64,000 bases of DNA from Nocardiopsis alborubida. GTDB taxonomy: Bacteria; Actinomycetota; Actinomycetes; Streptosporangiales; Streptosporangiaceae. The first letter of the stretch is position 1. Each line of letters begins with the position of its first letter. The stretch spans positions 1 through 64,000 of the forward strand of contig NZ_JAAXPG010000018.1 of the NCBI RefSeq assembly GCF_012396365.1. Direction: 5' to 3'. Under the pieces are notes generated by a model that was not told the origin of the DNA, made no database searches, and saw nothing but the letters and a program-made list of their open reading frames with translations. Both the position numbers and the translations under genes were made by a program. Positions 35,340 through 44,999 of this stretch are shown here, piece after piece.

Positions 35340-37499
35340 ATGTCTGAACTGTCGAGCCCCCACGGCTCCTGGCCATCGCCCATCAGCGCCGGTGACGTCG
35401 CCCGAGGAGTGCGGCGGATGGCGTTCCCGTCCGTCGTGGGCGCGGAGGTCTGGTGGGAGGAGGGCCGCCCCGAGGAGGGCCGGACCACCCTCATGCGGCG
35501 CGACGCCGACGGAACGGTGACCGAGCTGCTGCCCGCGCCCTGGAGCGCGGGGACCCGGGTGCACGAGTACGGCGGGCGCGCCCACCTGCCGGTCCCGCGC
35601 CGCGACGACAAGGCCATCACCCGCATGGGCGTGGTGTTCTCCCAGTCCTCTGACCAGCGCCTCTACCTGCTGGAACGCGGCTCCTCGGAGCCGGTGCCGC
35701 TCACCCCCGACGACGGCGCCTCGCGCTACGCCGACCCGGCGCTGAGCGCGGACGGACGCGCCGTGCTGTGTGTGCGGGAGAGGCACGGGGAGGGAGCGGT
35801 CCGCCGCTCGATCGTGTCGGTACCGCTGTCGGGCCGGGGCGCGCAGGACCCCTCCGCGGTGCGCGAACTGGTCTCGGGCGCGGACTTCTACGCCTCCCCC
35901 ACCCCGTCGCCGGACGGCGCCCATCTGGCCTACGTCCGGTGGAACCACCCCAGGATGCCCTGGGACGGCAGCGAACTGCGGGTGGGCGCCCTGGGGGAGA
36001 CCGGGCTGACCGGCGAGTACACCCTCAAGGGCGGTGTGGACGAGTCGGTGGTCTCCCCGGCCTGGGCCGACGGCGCGACGCTGTACGTGGCCTCGGACTG
36101 GCCGGGCTGGTGGAACCTGTACCAGGCGGGGATGACCGGGCAGGCGCTAGCGCTGTACCCGGCCGAGGAGGAGTTCCACGCCTCCCCGGGCCGTCTGGGC
36201 AACCGGTCGTTCTGCGTGCTGGACTCGGGCCGGGTCGTGGCGCTGCACGGGCACGCCGACATGACCCCGAGCGTGTACGACCCCGACACCCTGGACCTGA
36301 CGCCGGTGGCGACCGGCCTGACCACGTGGTCGATGCTGGACACCGACGGGCGCACCGTGGTGGCGGTGGCCTCCTCCCCGACCGAGCCGCCGTGCCTCGT
36401 GCGGCTGGACCCGGCATCCGGGGCCGTGGAGGTGCTGCGCCGGGGCGCCGAGGAGCTGCCGGACGCCGCCTACCTGCCCGTCCCCCGGCAGGAGACGCTG
36501 CCGGGCCGGTACGGGGCGCCGGTGCACGCGAACGTGTACCCGCCGACCCACCCGGACGCGCCCGCGGACGGCCCCGCGCCGTACGTGGTGTGGGCGCACG
36601 GCGGCCCGGTGTCGGTAAGCACGAGGGAGTTCGACCTGGCCAAGGCCTACTTCACCAGCCGGGGGATCGGCGTGGTGGACGTCAACTACGGCGGCTCCAC
36701 GGGGTACGGGCGCCCGTACCGCAAGCGCCTGCACAAGGAGTGGGGCGTGGTGGACGTGGAGGACTGCGTGGCCGCGGCCCGTGCCCTGGTGGAACAGGGG
36801 GTGGCCGACCCCCGGCGGTTGGCGATCCGCGGTCCGAGCGCGGGCGGGTACACGGCGCTGATGGCGCTGACCGGGGACACGTTCGCGTGCGGGGTGTCCC
36901 TCTTCGGGGTCACCGACCTGCTGGGGTTCAGCGAGACCACGCACGACTTCGAGTCGCGGTTCCTGGACTCCCTGGTGGGGACGCTGCCGGGGTTCGTGGA
37001 GCGGTACCGGGAGCGCTCTCCGGTCAACCGCGCCGGGGAGATCGACGTGCCGGTGCTGCTGGTGCAGGGACTGGAGGACAGGGTCGTGACCCCGGACCAG
37101 GCCACGGCGATGGCGACGGAGCTGGGGCGGCGCGGGATGCCGCACGCGCTGGTGGAGTTCGAGGGCGAGGGGCACGGGTTCACCGGGCAGGAGGCGCGGA
37201 TCCGCTCCCTGGAGTCGGAGCTGGCCTTCTACGCGCGGGTGTTCGGGTTCGAGGCCGACGTGGCTCCGCTGGAGCTGGTGACCACTCCGCCGGAGACGAG
37301 GACCGCCGAGGACGGCGCGGACGGCGCGGAACCGGCCACGGAGGACTCCCCGGAGTCCGGCGCGGAGGACCCCGGGGAGCCCGGGGGCAACGCGAGCGAC
37401 GGGGACACCGACGACGCGCTCACACCGGACGCCGGACAGGACGGGCGGCCCACCCGCCCCGCGGAGGCCACCGCTGGCCCGGCCGCCGTCGGCGACTGA
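35340..37499 (+). CDS. Prolyl oligopeptidase-family serine peptidase (S9)
   Basis: Cytoplasmic peptidase or acylaminoacyl-peptidase (719 aa). An N-terminal beta-propeller-like half (to about 430) carries repeated strand motifs such as S-P-D-G-A-H-L-A-Y. An alpha/beta-hydrolase half follows with Ser500 in G-P-S-A-G-G, Asp580 in L-E-D-R-V and His612 in G-H-G-F, a complete triad. There is no signal peptide. The last 75 residues are an acidic, Gly/Pro/Thr-rich tail without a domain, unusual for the family. The ATG follows a short leader frame. It converges on recX. Confidence 0.92.
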   Translation: MSELSSPHGSWPSPISAGDVARGVRRMAFPSVVGAEVWWEEGRPEEGRTTLMRRDADGTVTELLPAPWSAGTRVHEYGGRAHLPVPRRDDKAITRMGVVFSQSSDQRLYLLERGSSEPVPLTPDDGASRYADPALSADGRAVLCVRERHGEGAVRRSIVSVPLSGRGAQDPSAVRELVSGADFYASPTPSPDGAHLAYVRWNHPRMPWDGSELRVGALGETGLTGEYTLKGGVDESVVSPAWADGATLYVASDWPGWWNLYQAGMTGQALALYPAEEEFHASPGRLGNRSFCVLDSGRVVALHGHADMTPSVYDPDTLDLTPVATGLTTWSMLDTDGRTVVAVASSPTEPPCLVRLDPASGAVEVLRRGAEELPDAAYLPVPRQETLPGRYGAPVHANVYPPTHPDAPADGPAPYVVWAHGGPVSVSTREFDLAKAYFTSRGIGVVDVNYGGSTGYGRPYRKRLHKEWGVVDVEDCVAAARALVEQGVADPRRLAIRGPSAGGYTALMALTGDTFACGVSLFGVTDLLGFSETTHDFESRFLDSLVGTLPGFVERYRERSPVNRAGEIDVPVLLVQGLEDRVVTPDQATAMATELGRRGMPHALVEFEGEGHGFTGQEARIRSLESELAFYARVFGFEADVAPLELVTTPPETRTAEDGADGAEPATEDSPESGAEDPGEPGGNASDGDTDDALTPDAGQDGRPTRPAEATAGPAAVGD

Positions 37500-37547
37500 C
37501 CCTGCCGGGAACCTCTGCTCTGGGAGCGGGACGGGACGGGACCGGCG

Positions 37548-37631
37548 GGCGGTGACGGCTCAGAAGCCGGAGACAGGGCCCGGCCCACGGTGACGGTACC
37601 CGCGGCGGGGTTGGCGGTGACGGCTCAGAAG
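37548..37631. repeat. 19-bp direct repeat, second copy overlapping the recX 3' end
   Basis: GGCGGTGACGGCTCAGAAG occurs at 37548-37566 and 37613-37631, 65 nt apart. The second copy includes the recX stop codon and its last codon. It looks like a local duplication of the gene's end. Confidence 0.7.
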
Positions 37632-38209
37632 TCGGGGTCGGGCGCGTGGAGTTCGGCCTCCACGCCCTCGCGTTCGAGCTCCTCGCGGACCACGCGGTAG
37701 GACAGGCCCGAGGAGTAGCCCTTGCGGGCGAGGAAGCCCAGGGCGCGGCGGATCCGCGTCTCCTTGTCCTTGCCCCGGGTCGCGGCCAGGCGCCGACGGG
37801 CGAGGTCGCGGGCGGCCTCCTCCTCGTCCTGGTCGCTGAGTTCGCCGACGGCCTCCCGGACGGTGTCCTCCTCCACGCCGCGGGTGCGCAGCTCCTGGGC
37901 CAGGGCACGGCGGGAGAGCCGTCTGCCGTGGTGGCGGGAGGACACCCAGGCCTGGGAGAAGGCGGCGTCGTCGATCAGTCCGGCCTCGCCGAACGTGTCC
38001 AGGACCGAGGTGACGACCTCCTCCTCGTACTCCCGGCGGTGCAGCGCCCGCTCCAGCTGGGCACGGGTGCGCGGGGAGTGGGTGAGCATCCGCAGGACCA
38101 GGGCGCGGGCCTCGGCCTCGGGGTCCTTCCCGGGCGGGGCCGCCCCGCCCGGGAAGGGGCCGTCGTCCTCGGGGTGGTGCCGGTCCGGGGACCGGCTCCC
38201 CTCACGCAT
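37625..38209 (-). CDS. recX: Recombination regulatory protein RecX
   Basis: Modulator that binds and inhibits RecA filaments (194 aa). Helical repeats characteristic of Rec[29 protein letters not shown] and [11 protein letters not shown]. The first 30 residues are hydrophilic and variable. The ATG lies inside the 3' end of recA (8-nt overlap), so the two are co-translated. Confidence 0.93.
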   Translation of the reverse strand: MREGSRSPDRHHPEDDGPFPGGAAPPGKDPEAEARALVLRMLTHSPRTRAQLERALHRREYEEEVVTSVLDTFGEAGLIDDAAFSQAWVSSRHHGRRLSRRALAQELRTRGVEEDTVREAVGELSDQDEEEAARDLARRRLAATRGKDKETRIRRALGFLARKGYSSGLSYRVVREELEREGVEAELHAPDPDF

Positions 38210-39347
38210 CAGCCGCGGGCGCCTTGGGAGTCCTGGCCGCGGCGCGCTTGGCCGGAGCCTTGGCCGCGGCGGCCGGGTCCGGGGTCCCCTCCGCGGCCGC
38301 CTTGGCGGGTTCGGCGGTGTCGGTGGCCGGACCGGAGGCGCTGTCGTCACCCTTGACGGGCACGCCCAGCTTCTCCTTGATCTTCTTCTCGACCTCGTTG
38401 GCCATGTCGGCGTTCTCGCGCAGGAAGTTGCGCGCGTTCTCCTTGCCCTGGCCCAGCTGGGTGCCCTCGTAGGTGTACCAGGCGCCCGACTTGCGGACGA
38501 TGCCGTGCTCCACGCCCAGGTCGATGAGGCTGCCCTCGCGCGAGACGCCCACCCCGTAGAGGATGTCGAACTCGGCCTGCTTGAAGGGCGGCGCGACCTT
38601 GTTCTTGACGACCTTGACGCGGGTGCGGTTGCCGACCGCGTCGGTGCCGTCCTTGAGCGTCTCGATGCGGCGCACGTCCAGGCGCACCGAGGCGTAGAAC
38701 TTGAGCGCCTTGCCGCCGGTCGTCGTCTCGGGCGAGCCGAACATGACGCCGACCTTCTCGCGCAGCTGGTTGATGAAGATCGCGGTGGTGTTGGTCTGGT
38801 GCAGCGCACCGGCGATCTTGCGCAGCGCCTGGGACATCAGGCGGGCCTGGAGTCCGACGTGGCTGTCGCCCATCTCGCCCTCGATCTCGGCGCGGGGCAC
38901 CAGGGCCGCCACGGAGTCGATGACGATGATGGAGACCGCGCCGGAGCGGATCAGCATGTCGACGATCTCCAGCGCCTGCTCACCGGTGTCCGGCTGCGAG
39001 AGCAGCAGGTCGTCGGTGTTGACGCCGATCTTCTTGGCGTACTCGGGGTCGAGCGCGTGCTCGGCGTCGACGAAGGCCGCGATGCCTCCCATCCGCTGGG
39101 CGCTGGCCACCGCGTGCAGGGCGACGGTGGTCTTACCGCTGGACTCGGGGCCGTAGATCTCCACGACGCGGCCCCGGGGCAGGCCTCCGATGCCGAGCGC
39201 CACGTCGAGGGCGATCGCCCCGGTGGGGATCGACTCCACCGGCGGGCGGTCGTCGTCGCCCAGGCGCATGATGGAGCCCTTGCCGAACTGCCGCTCGATC
39301 TGGGCGAGCGCTGTTTCGAGAGCCTTGTCTCGGTCTCCAGATGCCAC
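38202..39347 (-). CDS. recA: Recombinase RecA
   Basis: Homologous-recombination ATPase and SOS co-protease (381 aa). Walker [18 protein letters not shown], and the L2 region [18 protein letters not shown]. The C-terminal 55 residues are an Ala/Lys/Pro-rich tail typical of actinomycetes. GTG at 39347 chosen because [11 protein letters not shown] matches the family N-terminus and AGGGG lies upstream. An ATG 39 nt further up (39386) would add 13 residues. No intein. Upstream lie a LexA box and a RecA-NDp-type promoter. Confidence 0.96.
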   Translation of the reverse strand: MASGDRDKALETALAQIERQFGKGSIMRLGDDDRPPVESIPTGAIALDVALGIGGLPRGRVVEIYGPESSGKTTVALHAVASAQRMGGIAAFVDAEHALDPEYAKKIGVNTDDLLLSQPDTGEQALEIVDMLIRSGAVSIIVIDSVAALVPRAEIEGEMGDSHVGLQARLMSQALRKIAGALHQTNTTAIFINQLREKVGVMFGSPETTTGGKALKFYASVRLDVRRIETLKDGTDAVGNRTRVKVVKNKVAPPFKQAEFDILYGVGVSREGSLIDLGVEHGIVRKSGAWYTYEGTQLGQGKENARNFLRENADMANEVEKKIKEKLGVPVKGDDSASGPATDTAEPAKAAAEGTPDPAAAAKAPAKRAAARTPKAPAADA

Positions 39348-39396
39348 GGGATACCCCTGTTGTTGGGTGGATGCCTTTTTCTTCATGGTGAGCACG

Positions 39397-39419
39397 ACGC
39401 TACGCGGTCGGTACGACAA
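39397..39419 (-). promoter_or_regulatory. RecA-NDp-type (PafBC-dependent) promoter of recA
   Basis: On the minus strand, TTGTCG is followed by TAC, 8 nt and TAGCGT. This matches the core and exact spacing of the LexA-independent DNA-damage promoter of mycobacteria (TTGTCR-GTG-N8-TANNNT), except for the GTG triplet. Start expected near 39390, about 43 nt before the GTG. Confidence 0.6.
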
Positions 39420-39440
39420 TCGCGACGTCCCACGTCCGCC

Positions 39441-39449
39441 TGTGGACAA
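39441..39449 (-). promoter_or_regulatory. DnaA-box 9-mer upstream of recA
   Basis: Perfect TTGTCCACA on the minus strand, 11 nt from the LexA box. A single box; function uncertain. Confidence 0.45.
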
Positions 39450-39460
39450 CCCACACTACC

Positions 39461-39474
39461 CGAACCTGTGTTCG
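39461..39474. promoter_or_regulatory. LexA (SOS) box of recA
   Basis: CGAAC-CTGT-GTTCG, a perfect match to the actinobacterial/Gram-positive SOS box GAAC-N4-GTTC, 115 nt upstream of the recA start and just after the DUF3046 gene. Confidence 0.85.
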
Positions 39475-39522
39475 ATGTGGCGTACGAAACGAAGGTGATC
39501 CCGCGGGACGTCCGTCGCCGGA

Positions 39523-39717
39523 TCAGCGTCTGGAGGCGGGCAGGTCGAAGGCCTCGCACACGGCGCGCCACACCGTCTTGGGCGCCGCCCCGTCGGCGAG
39601 CGCCTGCTCCACCGTGCGGGATCCGAGCCCCTCCAGGACGTGGTCGCGGGCCACGCTCTGGGAGTAGGCCTCGCCGAACTGCTCGTGCATGTTGTTCCAG
39701 AAAACCGTGAGTCTCAT
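39523..39717 (-). CDS. DUF3046 protein
   Basis: Small protein (64 aa) of unknown function, found directly upstream of recA in many actinomycetes. It starts M-R-L-T-V-F-W-N-N-M-x-x-x-F-G and contains D-H-V-L-x-x-L-G-x-R-T-V-x-x-A-L-x-x-G, the family pattern. ATG 39717 lies 7 nt after GATACT and has no ribosome-binding site. The SOS box lies between its stop and recA. Confidence 0.88.
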   Translation of the reverse strand: MRLTVFWNNMHEQFGEAYSQSVARDHVLEGLGSRTVEQALADGAAPKTVWRAVCEAFDLPASRR

Positions 39718-39724
39718 CGGGCCA

Positions 39725-39730
39725 AGTATC
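39725..39730 (-). promoter_or_regulatory. -10-like element of the DUF3046 gene (leaderless geometry)
   Basis: GATACT on the minus strand, 7 nt before the ATG. Confidence 0.4.
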
Positions 39731-39780
39731 GGTGATCACGGCGTCCGCCGCGTCCGCTCCCCTTTGTCCCCGCCGGCGGG

Positions 39781-39786
39781 CACACT
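39781..39786 (+). promoter_or_regulatory. -10-like element of lhr (leaderless geometry)
   Basis: CACACT, exactly 6 nt before the ATG at 39793. No clear -35. Confidence 0.35.
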
Positions 39787-39792
39787 GGCGGC

Positions 39793-42700
39793 ATGAGCCG
39801 TGCGCCACACCCTCTCGAACGCTTCGGACCGGCCACCCGGGCCTGGTTCGACCGGGCCTTCCCCTCGGGTCCCACCCCCGCCCAGACCGGGGCCTGGGAG
39901 TCGGTCCAGCACGGGAGGAACACGCTGGTGGTGGCCCCGACCGGCTCGGGCAAGACCCTGTCGGCCTTCCTGTGGTCGCTGGACCGGCTGTCCTCGGCCC
40001 CCGTCCCCGAGGACCGCGCCCGCCGCTGCCGGGTGCTGTACGTGTCCCCGCTCAAGGCCCTCGCGGTGGACGTGGAGCGCAACCTGCGCGTCCCGCTGGC
40101 CGGGATCGCGGCAGCCGCCGAGGCCGGGGGGCACGCGCTGTCCCCGGTCACCGTGGGGGTGCGCACCGGCGACACACCCGCCGCCGAGCGGCGCAGGCTC
40201 GCCACCCGCCCGCCGGACGTGCTCATCACCACGCCCGAGTCGCTGTTCCTGGTGCTCACCTCGCGCGCCCGGGAGGGGTTGGCGGGGGTGGACACGGTCA
40301 TCGTCGACGAGGTGCACGCGCTCGCGGGGAGCAAGCGCGGCGCGCACCTGGCGCTGAGCCTGGAGCGGCTGGACGCCCTGCTGGACCGCCCGGCGCAGCG
40401 GATCGGGCTGTCGGCGACCGTGCGCCCGCCCGAACTGGTGGCACGGTTCCTCGGAGGCGCCGACGTCGTCGCCCCGCCCGGCTCCCCCGGCATGGACCTG
40501 CGCGTGGTGGTGCCCGCCCCCGACATGGAGGAGCCCGGTGCCCCGGCACCGCCCCGGCCCTCCGACGGCGCGGAGGGTGACGGGGGCGCCGACGGCGGCG
40601 GCGGATCCCTGTGGCCGCACGTGGAGCGGCGCGTCCTGGACCTGGTGGAGTCCCACCGCTCCACCATCGTGTTCACCAACGGGCGCCGCACCGCGGAGAA
40701 GCTGTGCGCCCGCATCAACGACCTGCACACCGAGCGGCACGGCGGACGCCTGCCACCGGAGGAGGTCCCCGCCCAGGTCATCGCCCAGTCCGGACACAGC
40801 CGCGGCGGCCCCCCGGTGGTCGCCCGCGCCCACCACGGCTCGATGTCCAAGACCGAGCGGGCCCTGATCGAGGACGAACTGAAGGAGGGGCGGCTGCGCT
40901 GCGTGGTGGCCACCTCCAGCCTGGAGCTGGGCGTGGACATGGGCGCGGTCGACCTGGTGGTGCAGGTGGCCTCGCCGCCGTCGGTGGCCAGCGGCCTGCA
41001 ACGGGTCGGCCGGGCGGGGCACCAGGTCGGCGAGACCTCGCGCGGGGTGTTCCTCCCCCGCTTCCGGGGCGACCTGTTGGCGACGGCCGTGGTGGTCGGG
41101 CAGATGCGCGAGGGCGGCATCGAACGCCTGGAGATGCCGCGCAACCCCCTGGACGTGCTGTCCCAGCAGGTCGTGGCGATGACCGCCATGGACGACTGGC
41201 CGGTGCCCGAACTGGCCGCCCTGGTCCGGCGGGCCGCGCCCTTCGCCGACCTGGCCGACACGGTGCTGGAGTCGGTCCTGGACATGCTGTCGGGCCGCTA
41301 CCCCTCGGACGAGTTCGCCGAGCTGCGTCCCCGCCTGGTGTGGGACCGGGAGGCGGACGTGCTGCGGGCGCGCCCGGGCGCGCAGCGGCTGGCGGTGGTC
41401 AGCGGCGGCACCATCCCCGACCGGGGCGTGTACGGGGTGCACCTGGCCGGGCGGGACGGGGCCGCCGCGCCGGGGCGGGCGCCCACCCGGGTCGGCGAAC
41501 TGGACGAGGAGATGGTCTACGAGTCGCGGGTGGGCGACGTGTTCGTGCTGGGATCCACCTCGTGGCGGATCGAGGCGATCACCGCCGACCGGGTGCTGGT
41601 CTCCCCCGCGCCGGGGCGGCCGGGGCGGATGCCGTTCTGGAAGGCCGACGCGCAGGGAAGACCCGCGGAGCTGGGCCGGGCGGTGGGCGCGCTGACCCGG
41701 GAGCTGGCCGGGGCCGAACCCGGGGAGGCGCTGGCCCTGGCCGAGGGGGCGGGGCTGGACCCGTGGGCCGCGCACAACCTGGTGGAGTACGTCTCCGAGC
41801 AGCGGGAGGCCACCGGACACGTGCCCGACGACCGGACCTTGGTCGTCGAGCGCTTCCGCGACCAGGTCGGCGACTGGCGCGCGGTCGTGCACTCCCCGCT
41901 GGGCGCGCGGGTGCACGCGCCGTGGGCGCTGGCCCTGGCCCGGCGGCTGCGGGACCGGTTCGGCGCGGAGGCACAGGTCGTCCACGGCGACGACGGGATC
42001 GTGCTGCGGCTGCCGGACGCCGGGGGCTGGGACCGGCCGGGCGAGCTGGCCGACCTGGTGGCGCTGGACCCCGAGGAGGTGGAGGAGGCGGTCACCGGGG
42101 AGCTGCCCGGGTCGGCGCTGTTCGCCGCGCGGTTCCGCGAGTGCGCGGCGCGGGCGCTGCTGCTGCCCCGCCAGCGGCCGGACCGGCGGATGCCGCTGTG
42201 GCAGCAGCGGCTGCGGGCCTCCAACCTGCTGTCGGTGGCGGGCCGGTACGGGTCGTTCCCGATCGTGCTGGAGGCGGTGCGCGAGTGCCTGAGGGACGTG
42301 TTCGACGTGCCCGCCCTGGTTGAGGCGCTGGAGGGGATCCGGTCCCGCCGGACACGGGTGGTGGAGGTGCGCACCGAGGCCGCGTCGCCGTTCGCGCGCT
42401 CGCTGATGATGGAGTACACGGCGGCGTTCCTGTACGAGGGGGACGCCCCCGCGGCCGAGCTGCGCGCGCAGGCGCTCACCCTGGACACCTCGCTCCTGGC
42501 CGACCTGCTGGGCGAGGCGGACCTGCGGGAGCTGCTCGACCCGCGCGTGGTGGAGGAGGTCGGCGCGCTGTTGCAGCGGACCGCTCCCGGCTCGGGCGCC
42601 CGGGACGCCGAGGGCGCGGCCGACCTGCTGCGCGAGGTGGGTCCGCTGACCACGGAGGAGGCCGGGGCTCGGGGAGCCCGGCGGGAGTGGCTGGAGGAGC

Positions 42701-44310
42701 TGGAGTCCGCGGGGCGGGCGGTGCGGATGACCGTGGCGGGCGCCGAGCGCTGGTGCGCGGTGGAGGACGCGGCGCGGCTGCGCGACGCGCTGGGCGCGCG
42801 GCCGCCCGCCACCGTGCCCGAGTCACTCCTGGAAGCGGTGGAGGCGCCCACCCGCGACCTGGTCTCGCGCTACGCGCGCACGCACGGACCGTTCTCCGCC
42901 GGAGAGGCGGCAGCGCGCCTGGGGCTCGGCGCGGACGTGGTGGAGGGCGTGCTGCGGGAGCTGTCCCGGCAGGGGCGGGTCCACCGGGGCGGGTTCCGGC
43001 CCGGCGGAACGGGCACCGAGTGGTGCGACGCCGACGTGCTGCGGCGACTGCGGCGCGGATCGGTCGCGCGGCTGCGGAGCGAGGTGGAGCCGGTCGCGCA
43101 GACCGCCCTGGCCGCGTTCGCGCCGCTGTGGCAGCGCGCCGTCGCGGGTGAGCGGTGGCGCGGACCGGACGCGGTGTTCGAGGCCGTGGAGTCGCTGCGC
43201 GGCGCGACGGTGGCGGCGTCGGCGCTGGAGCCGCTGGTGCTGCCCTCCCGGGTGGAGGACTACGCGCCCAACCGGCTGGACGAACTGACGCAGGCGGGCG
43301 AGGTCGTGTGGGCCGGGGCCGGCGCGCTGCCCGGACAGGACGGGTGGGTGTGCCTGGCCCCGGCCGACGAGGCGGCCCTGCTGCTGCCCGAACCGGTGCC
43401 GCCGGAGGAGGGCTCCACGGCCCACGCGGTGCTGGAGGTGCTGCGCGGGGGCGGGGCGCTGTTCTTCCGCGACGTCGCCGACCGTGTGGCGGGCGCCTCG
43501 GCCGTGACGGACGCGGCGCTGGTCGCGGCGCTGTGGGAGCTGGTGTGGTCGGGCTGCGTCACCAACGACACCCTGGCCCCGCTGCGCGCGGTGCTGGGTT
43601 CGGGGGCCGCTCCGCGCCGTGCGCCCTCGCGTGCGGGGCGGCGGGCGCGCCCGGTGCTGCCCACCCGGTCGGGACCGCCCACGGCCGCGGGGCGGTGGTG
43701 GGCCCTGCCCGAACGGGAGGGCGACCCCACCAGGCGGGTCCTGGCCCGGCTGGAGGCGCGGCTGGAGCGCGGGGGCGTGCTGGTGCGCGGGTACCAGGGC
43801 GGGCGGATCTCCCCGGACGAGTACCGGGTGCTGCGGACGATGGAGGAGTCGGGCCGGGTGCGCCGCGGCTACTTCGTGGACGGGCTGGGCGGCGCCCAGT
43901 TCGCGCTGCCCGGAGCCGTGGACCGGCTGCGCGCGGTCTCCGGCGGCGCGGCGGAACCGGTGGTGCTGGCGGCGACCGACCCGGCGAACCCGTTCGGCAC
44001 GGACCTGGCCTGGCCCGGGGACGCCCAGGCCAGGCCCGGCCGGTCGGCGGGCGCCCTGGTGGTGATCGACGGGGGGCGGCTGACCCTGTACGTGGGCCGG
44101 GGCGGCCGCTCGGTGCTGACCTTCGGTTCGCCGCCCGCCCTGCTGGAGCGGGCGGCCCGCGCCCTGGCCGGGGCGGTGCGGGACGGGCGCGCGGGGGCGC
44201 TGACGGTGGAGCGCGCCGACGGAACGGAGGTGTTCGCGACGCCGGTGGACGCCGCACTGGTGGCGGCGGGGTTCCACGTGACCCCGAAGGGGCTGCGTCT
44301 GCGACCGTAG
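39793..44310 (+). CDS. lhr: Large ATP-dependent helicase Lhr
   Basis: Very long superfamily-2 3'-5' helicase (1505 aa) acting on DNA or RNA-DNA hybrids in repair. Motif I A-P-T-G-S-G-K-T (about 49-56), D-E-V-H (motif II), S-A-T (motif III), then the second RecA domain with H-H-G-S-M-S, S-S-L-E-L-G-V-D-M-G and Q-R-V-G-R-A-G-H. The Lhr winged-helix domain and the long C-terminal Lhr-CTD (about 860-1505) follow; full length. Mycobacterial Lhr is damage-inducible. Its nearness to recA fits, but no LexA box is seen here. The nei2 gene often found next to lhr is not here. Confidence 0.93.
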   Translation: MSRAPHPLERFGPATRAWFDRAFPSGPTPAQTGAWESVQHGRNTLVVAPTGSGKTLSAFLWSLDRLSSAPVPEDRARRCRVLYVSPLKALAVDVERNLRVPLAGIAAAAEAGGHALSPVTVGVRTGDTPAAERRRLATRPPDVLITTPESLFLVLTSRAREGLAGVDTVIVDEVHALAGSKRGAHLALSLERLDALLDRPAQRIGLSATVRPPELVARFLGGADVVAPPGSPGMDLRVVVPAPDMEEPGAPAPPRPSDGAEGDGGADGGGGSLWPHVERRVLDLVESHRSTIVFTNGRRTAEKLCARINDLHTERHGGRLPPEEVPAQVIAQSGHSRGGPPVVARAHHGSMSKTERALIEDELKEGRLRCVVATSSLELGVDMGAVDLVVQVASPPSVASGLQRVGRAGHQVGETSRGVFLPRFRGDLLATAVVVGQMREGGIERLEMPRNPLDVLSQQVVAMTAMDDWPVPELAALVRRAAPFADLADTVLESVLDMLSGRYPSDEFAELRPRLVWDREADVLRARPGAQRLAVVSGGTIPDRGVYGVHLAGRDGAAAPGRAPTRVGELDEEMVYESRVGDVFVLGSTSWRIEAITADRVLVSPAPGRPGRMPFWKADAQGRPAELGRAVGALTRELAGAEPGEALALAEGAGLDPWAAHNLVEYVSEQREATGHVPDDRTLVVERFRDQVGDWRAVVHSPLGARVHAPWALALARRLRDRFGAEAQVVHGDDGIVLRLPDAGGWDRPGELADLVALDPEEVEEAVTGELPGSALFAARFRECAARALLLPRQRPDRRMPLWQQRLRASNLLSVAGRYGSFPIVLEAVRECLRDVFDVPALVEALEGIRSRRTRVVEVRTEAASPFARSLMMEYTAAFLYEGDAPAAELRAQALTLDTSLLADLLGEADLRELLDPRVVEEVGALLQRTAPGSGARDAEGAADLLREVGPLTTEEAGARGARREWLEELESAGRAVRMTVAGAERWCAVEDAARLRDALGARPPATVPESLLEAVEAPTRDLVSRYARTHGPFSAGEAAARLGLGADVVEGVLRELSRQGRVHRGGFRPGGTGTEWCDADVLRRLRRGSVARLRSEVEPVAQTALAAFAPLWQRAVAGERWRGPDAVFEAVESLRGATVAASALEPLVLPSRVEDYAPNRLDELTQAGEVVWAGAGALPGQDGWVCLAPADEAALLLPEPVPPEEGSTAHAVLEVLRGGGALFFRDVADRVAGASAVTDAALVAALWELVWSGCVTNDTLAPLRAVLGSGAAPRRAPSRAGRRARPVLPTRSGPPTAAGRWWALPEREGDPTRRVLARLEARLERGGVLVRGYQGGRISPDEYRVLRTMEESGRVRRGYFVDGLGGAQFALPGAVDRLRAVSGGAAEPVVLAATDPANPFGTDLAWPGDAQARPGRSAGALVVIDGGRLTLYVGRGGRSVLTFGSPPALLERAARALAGAVRDGRAGALTVERADGTEVFATPVDAALVAAGFHVTPKGLRLRP

Positions 44311-44333
44311 AGCGTCCCGTCGCGGTGCGCCTT

Positions 44334-44385
44334 CTCCGGTCGCCACGGGCCCGAAAACGACTGGCCGCGGCGGCTGCGACCGGAG
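44334..44385 (+). terminator. Hairpin after lhr
   Basis: Perfect 10-bp arms CTCCGGTCGC (44334-44343) / GCGACCGGAG (44376-44385) around a partly paired 32-nt loop. Confidence 0.5.
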
Positions 44386-44423
44386 AGGATGGCGTCCGCG
44401 ACGGGAGAGCACGAGGGGGACTG

Positions 44424-44927
44424 GTGGGACCACAGGGAATCCGACCGATGCAGCCGGTGGACGAACCGCGCGTGGTGGAGGTGTCGCTGGCGGCGGACTC
44501 CGTTTTCGCCGCGGCCGGGGTGGTCCTGCCCCCCGACGACCCCCGGGAGATGCTCGCGCACGCGGAGCGGGTCCTGGTGGCCGACGACCCGGCTACGGGC
44601 GCCCCCGTGGTCGGCCTGGCCGCGACCGTGACCGTGGACGGGCGCCCGCACCTGGAGCAGCTGGCCGTGCACCCCGGTCACGGCAGGCGCGGGATCGGCG
44701 GCGCCCTGCTGGAGGCGGTGTGCGCCGAGGCGGCCGCCGCCGGTCACACCCGCCTCACACTCACCACCTTCCGCGACCTGCCGTGGAACGGGCCCTGGTA
44801 CGCCGCCCGCGGGTTCACCGTGCTCCCCCGGGCGGAGTGGGGCCCGGGGCTGGAGGAGGTCTGGCGGGCCGAGGAGCGGGCGGGGATCCGGGTGCTCCCC
44901 CGTGTGGTGATGGCCCGGCCGACCTGA
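44424..44927 (+). CDS. GNAT-family N-acetyltransferase
   Basis: Acetyl-CoA-dependent acetyltransferase (167 aa) of unknown substrate. First strand G-I-R-P-M-Q-P-V-D-E-P; the acetyl-CoA loop is H-P-G-H-G-R-R-G-I-G-G-A-L-L-E (Q/R-x-x-G-x-G/A pattern); Y-A-A-R-G-F-T-V near the C-terminus is the usual last strand. GTG at 44424 chosen because GAGGGG lies 5 nt upstream and the first strand is then complete. ATG at 44448 would remove part of it. Confidence 0.8.
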   Translation: MGPQGIRPMQPVDEPRVVEVSLAADSVFAAAGVVLPPDDPREMLAHAERVLVADDPATGAPVVGLAATVTVDGRPHLEQLAVHPGHGRRGIGGALLEAVCAEAAAAGHTRLTLTTFRDLPWNGPWYAARGFTVLPRAEWGPGLEEVWRAEERAGIRVLPRVVMARPT

Positions 44928-44999
44928 GCCTTCCGTGCCCGCCGTGTCCTCGCCCACCTACGATCAGGTGCTCTCCCATCCCCCACGCCGGAGGCCTCC

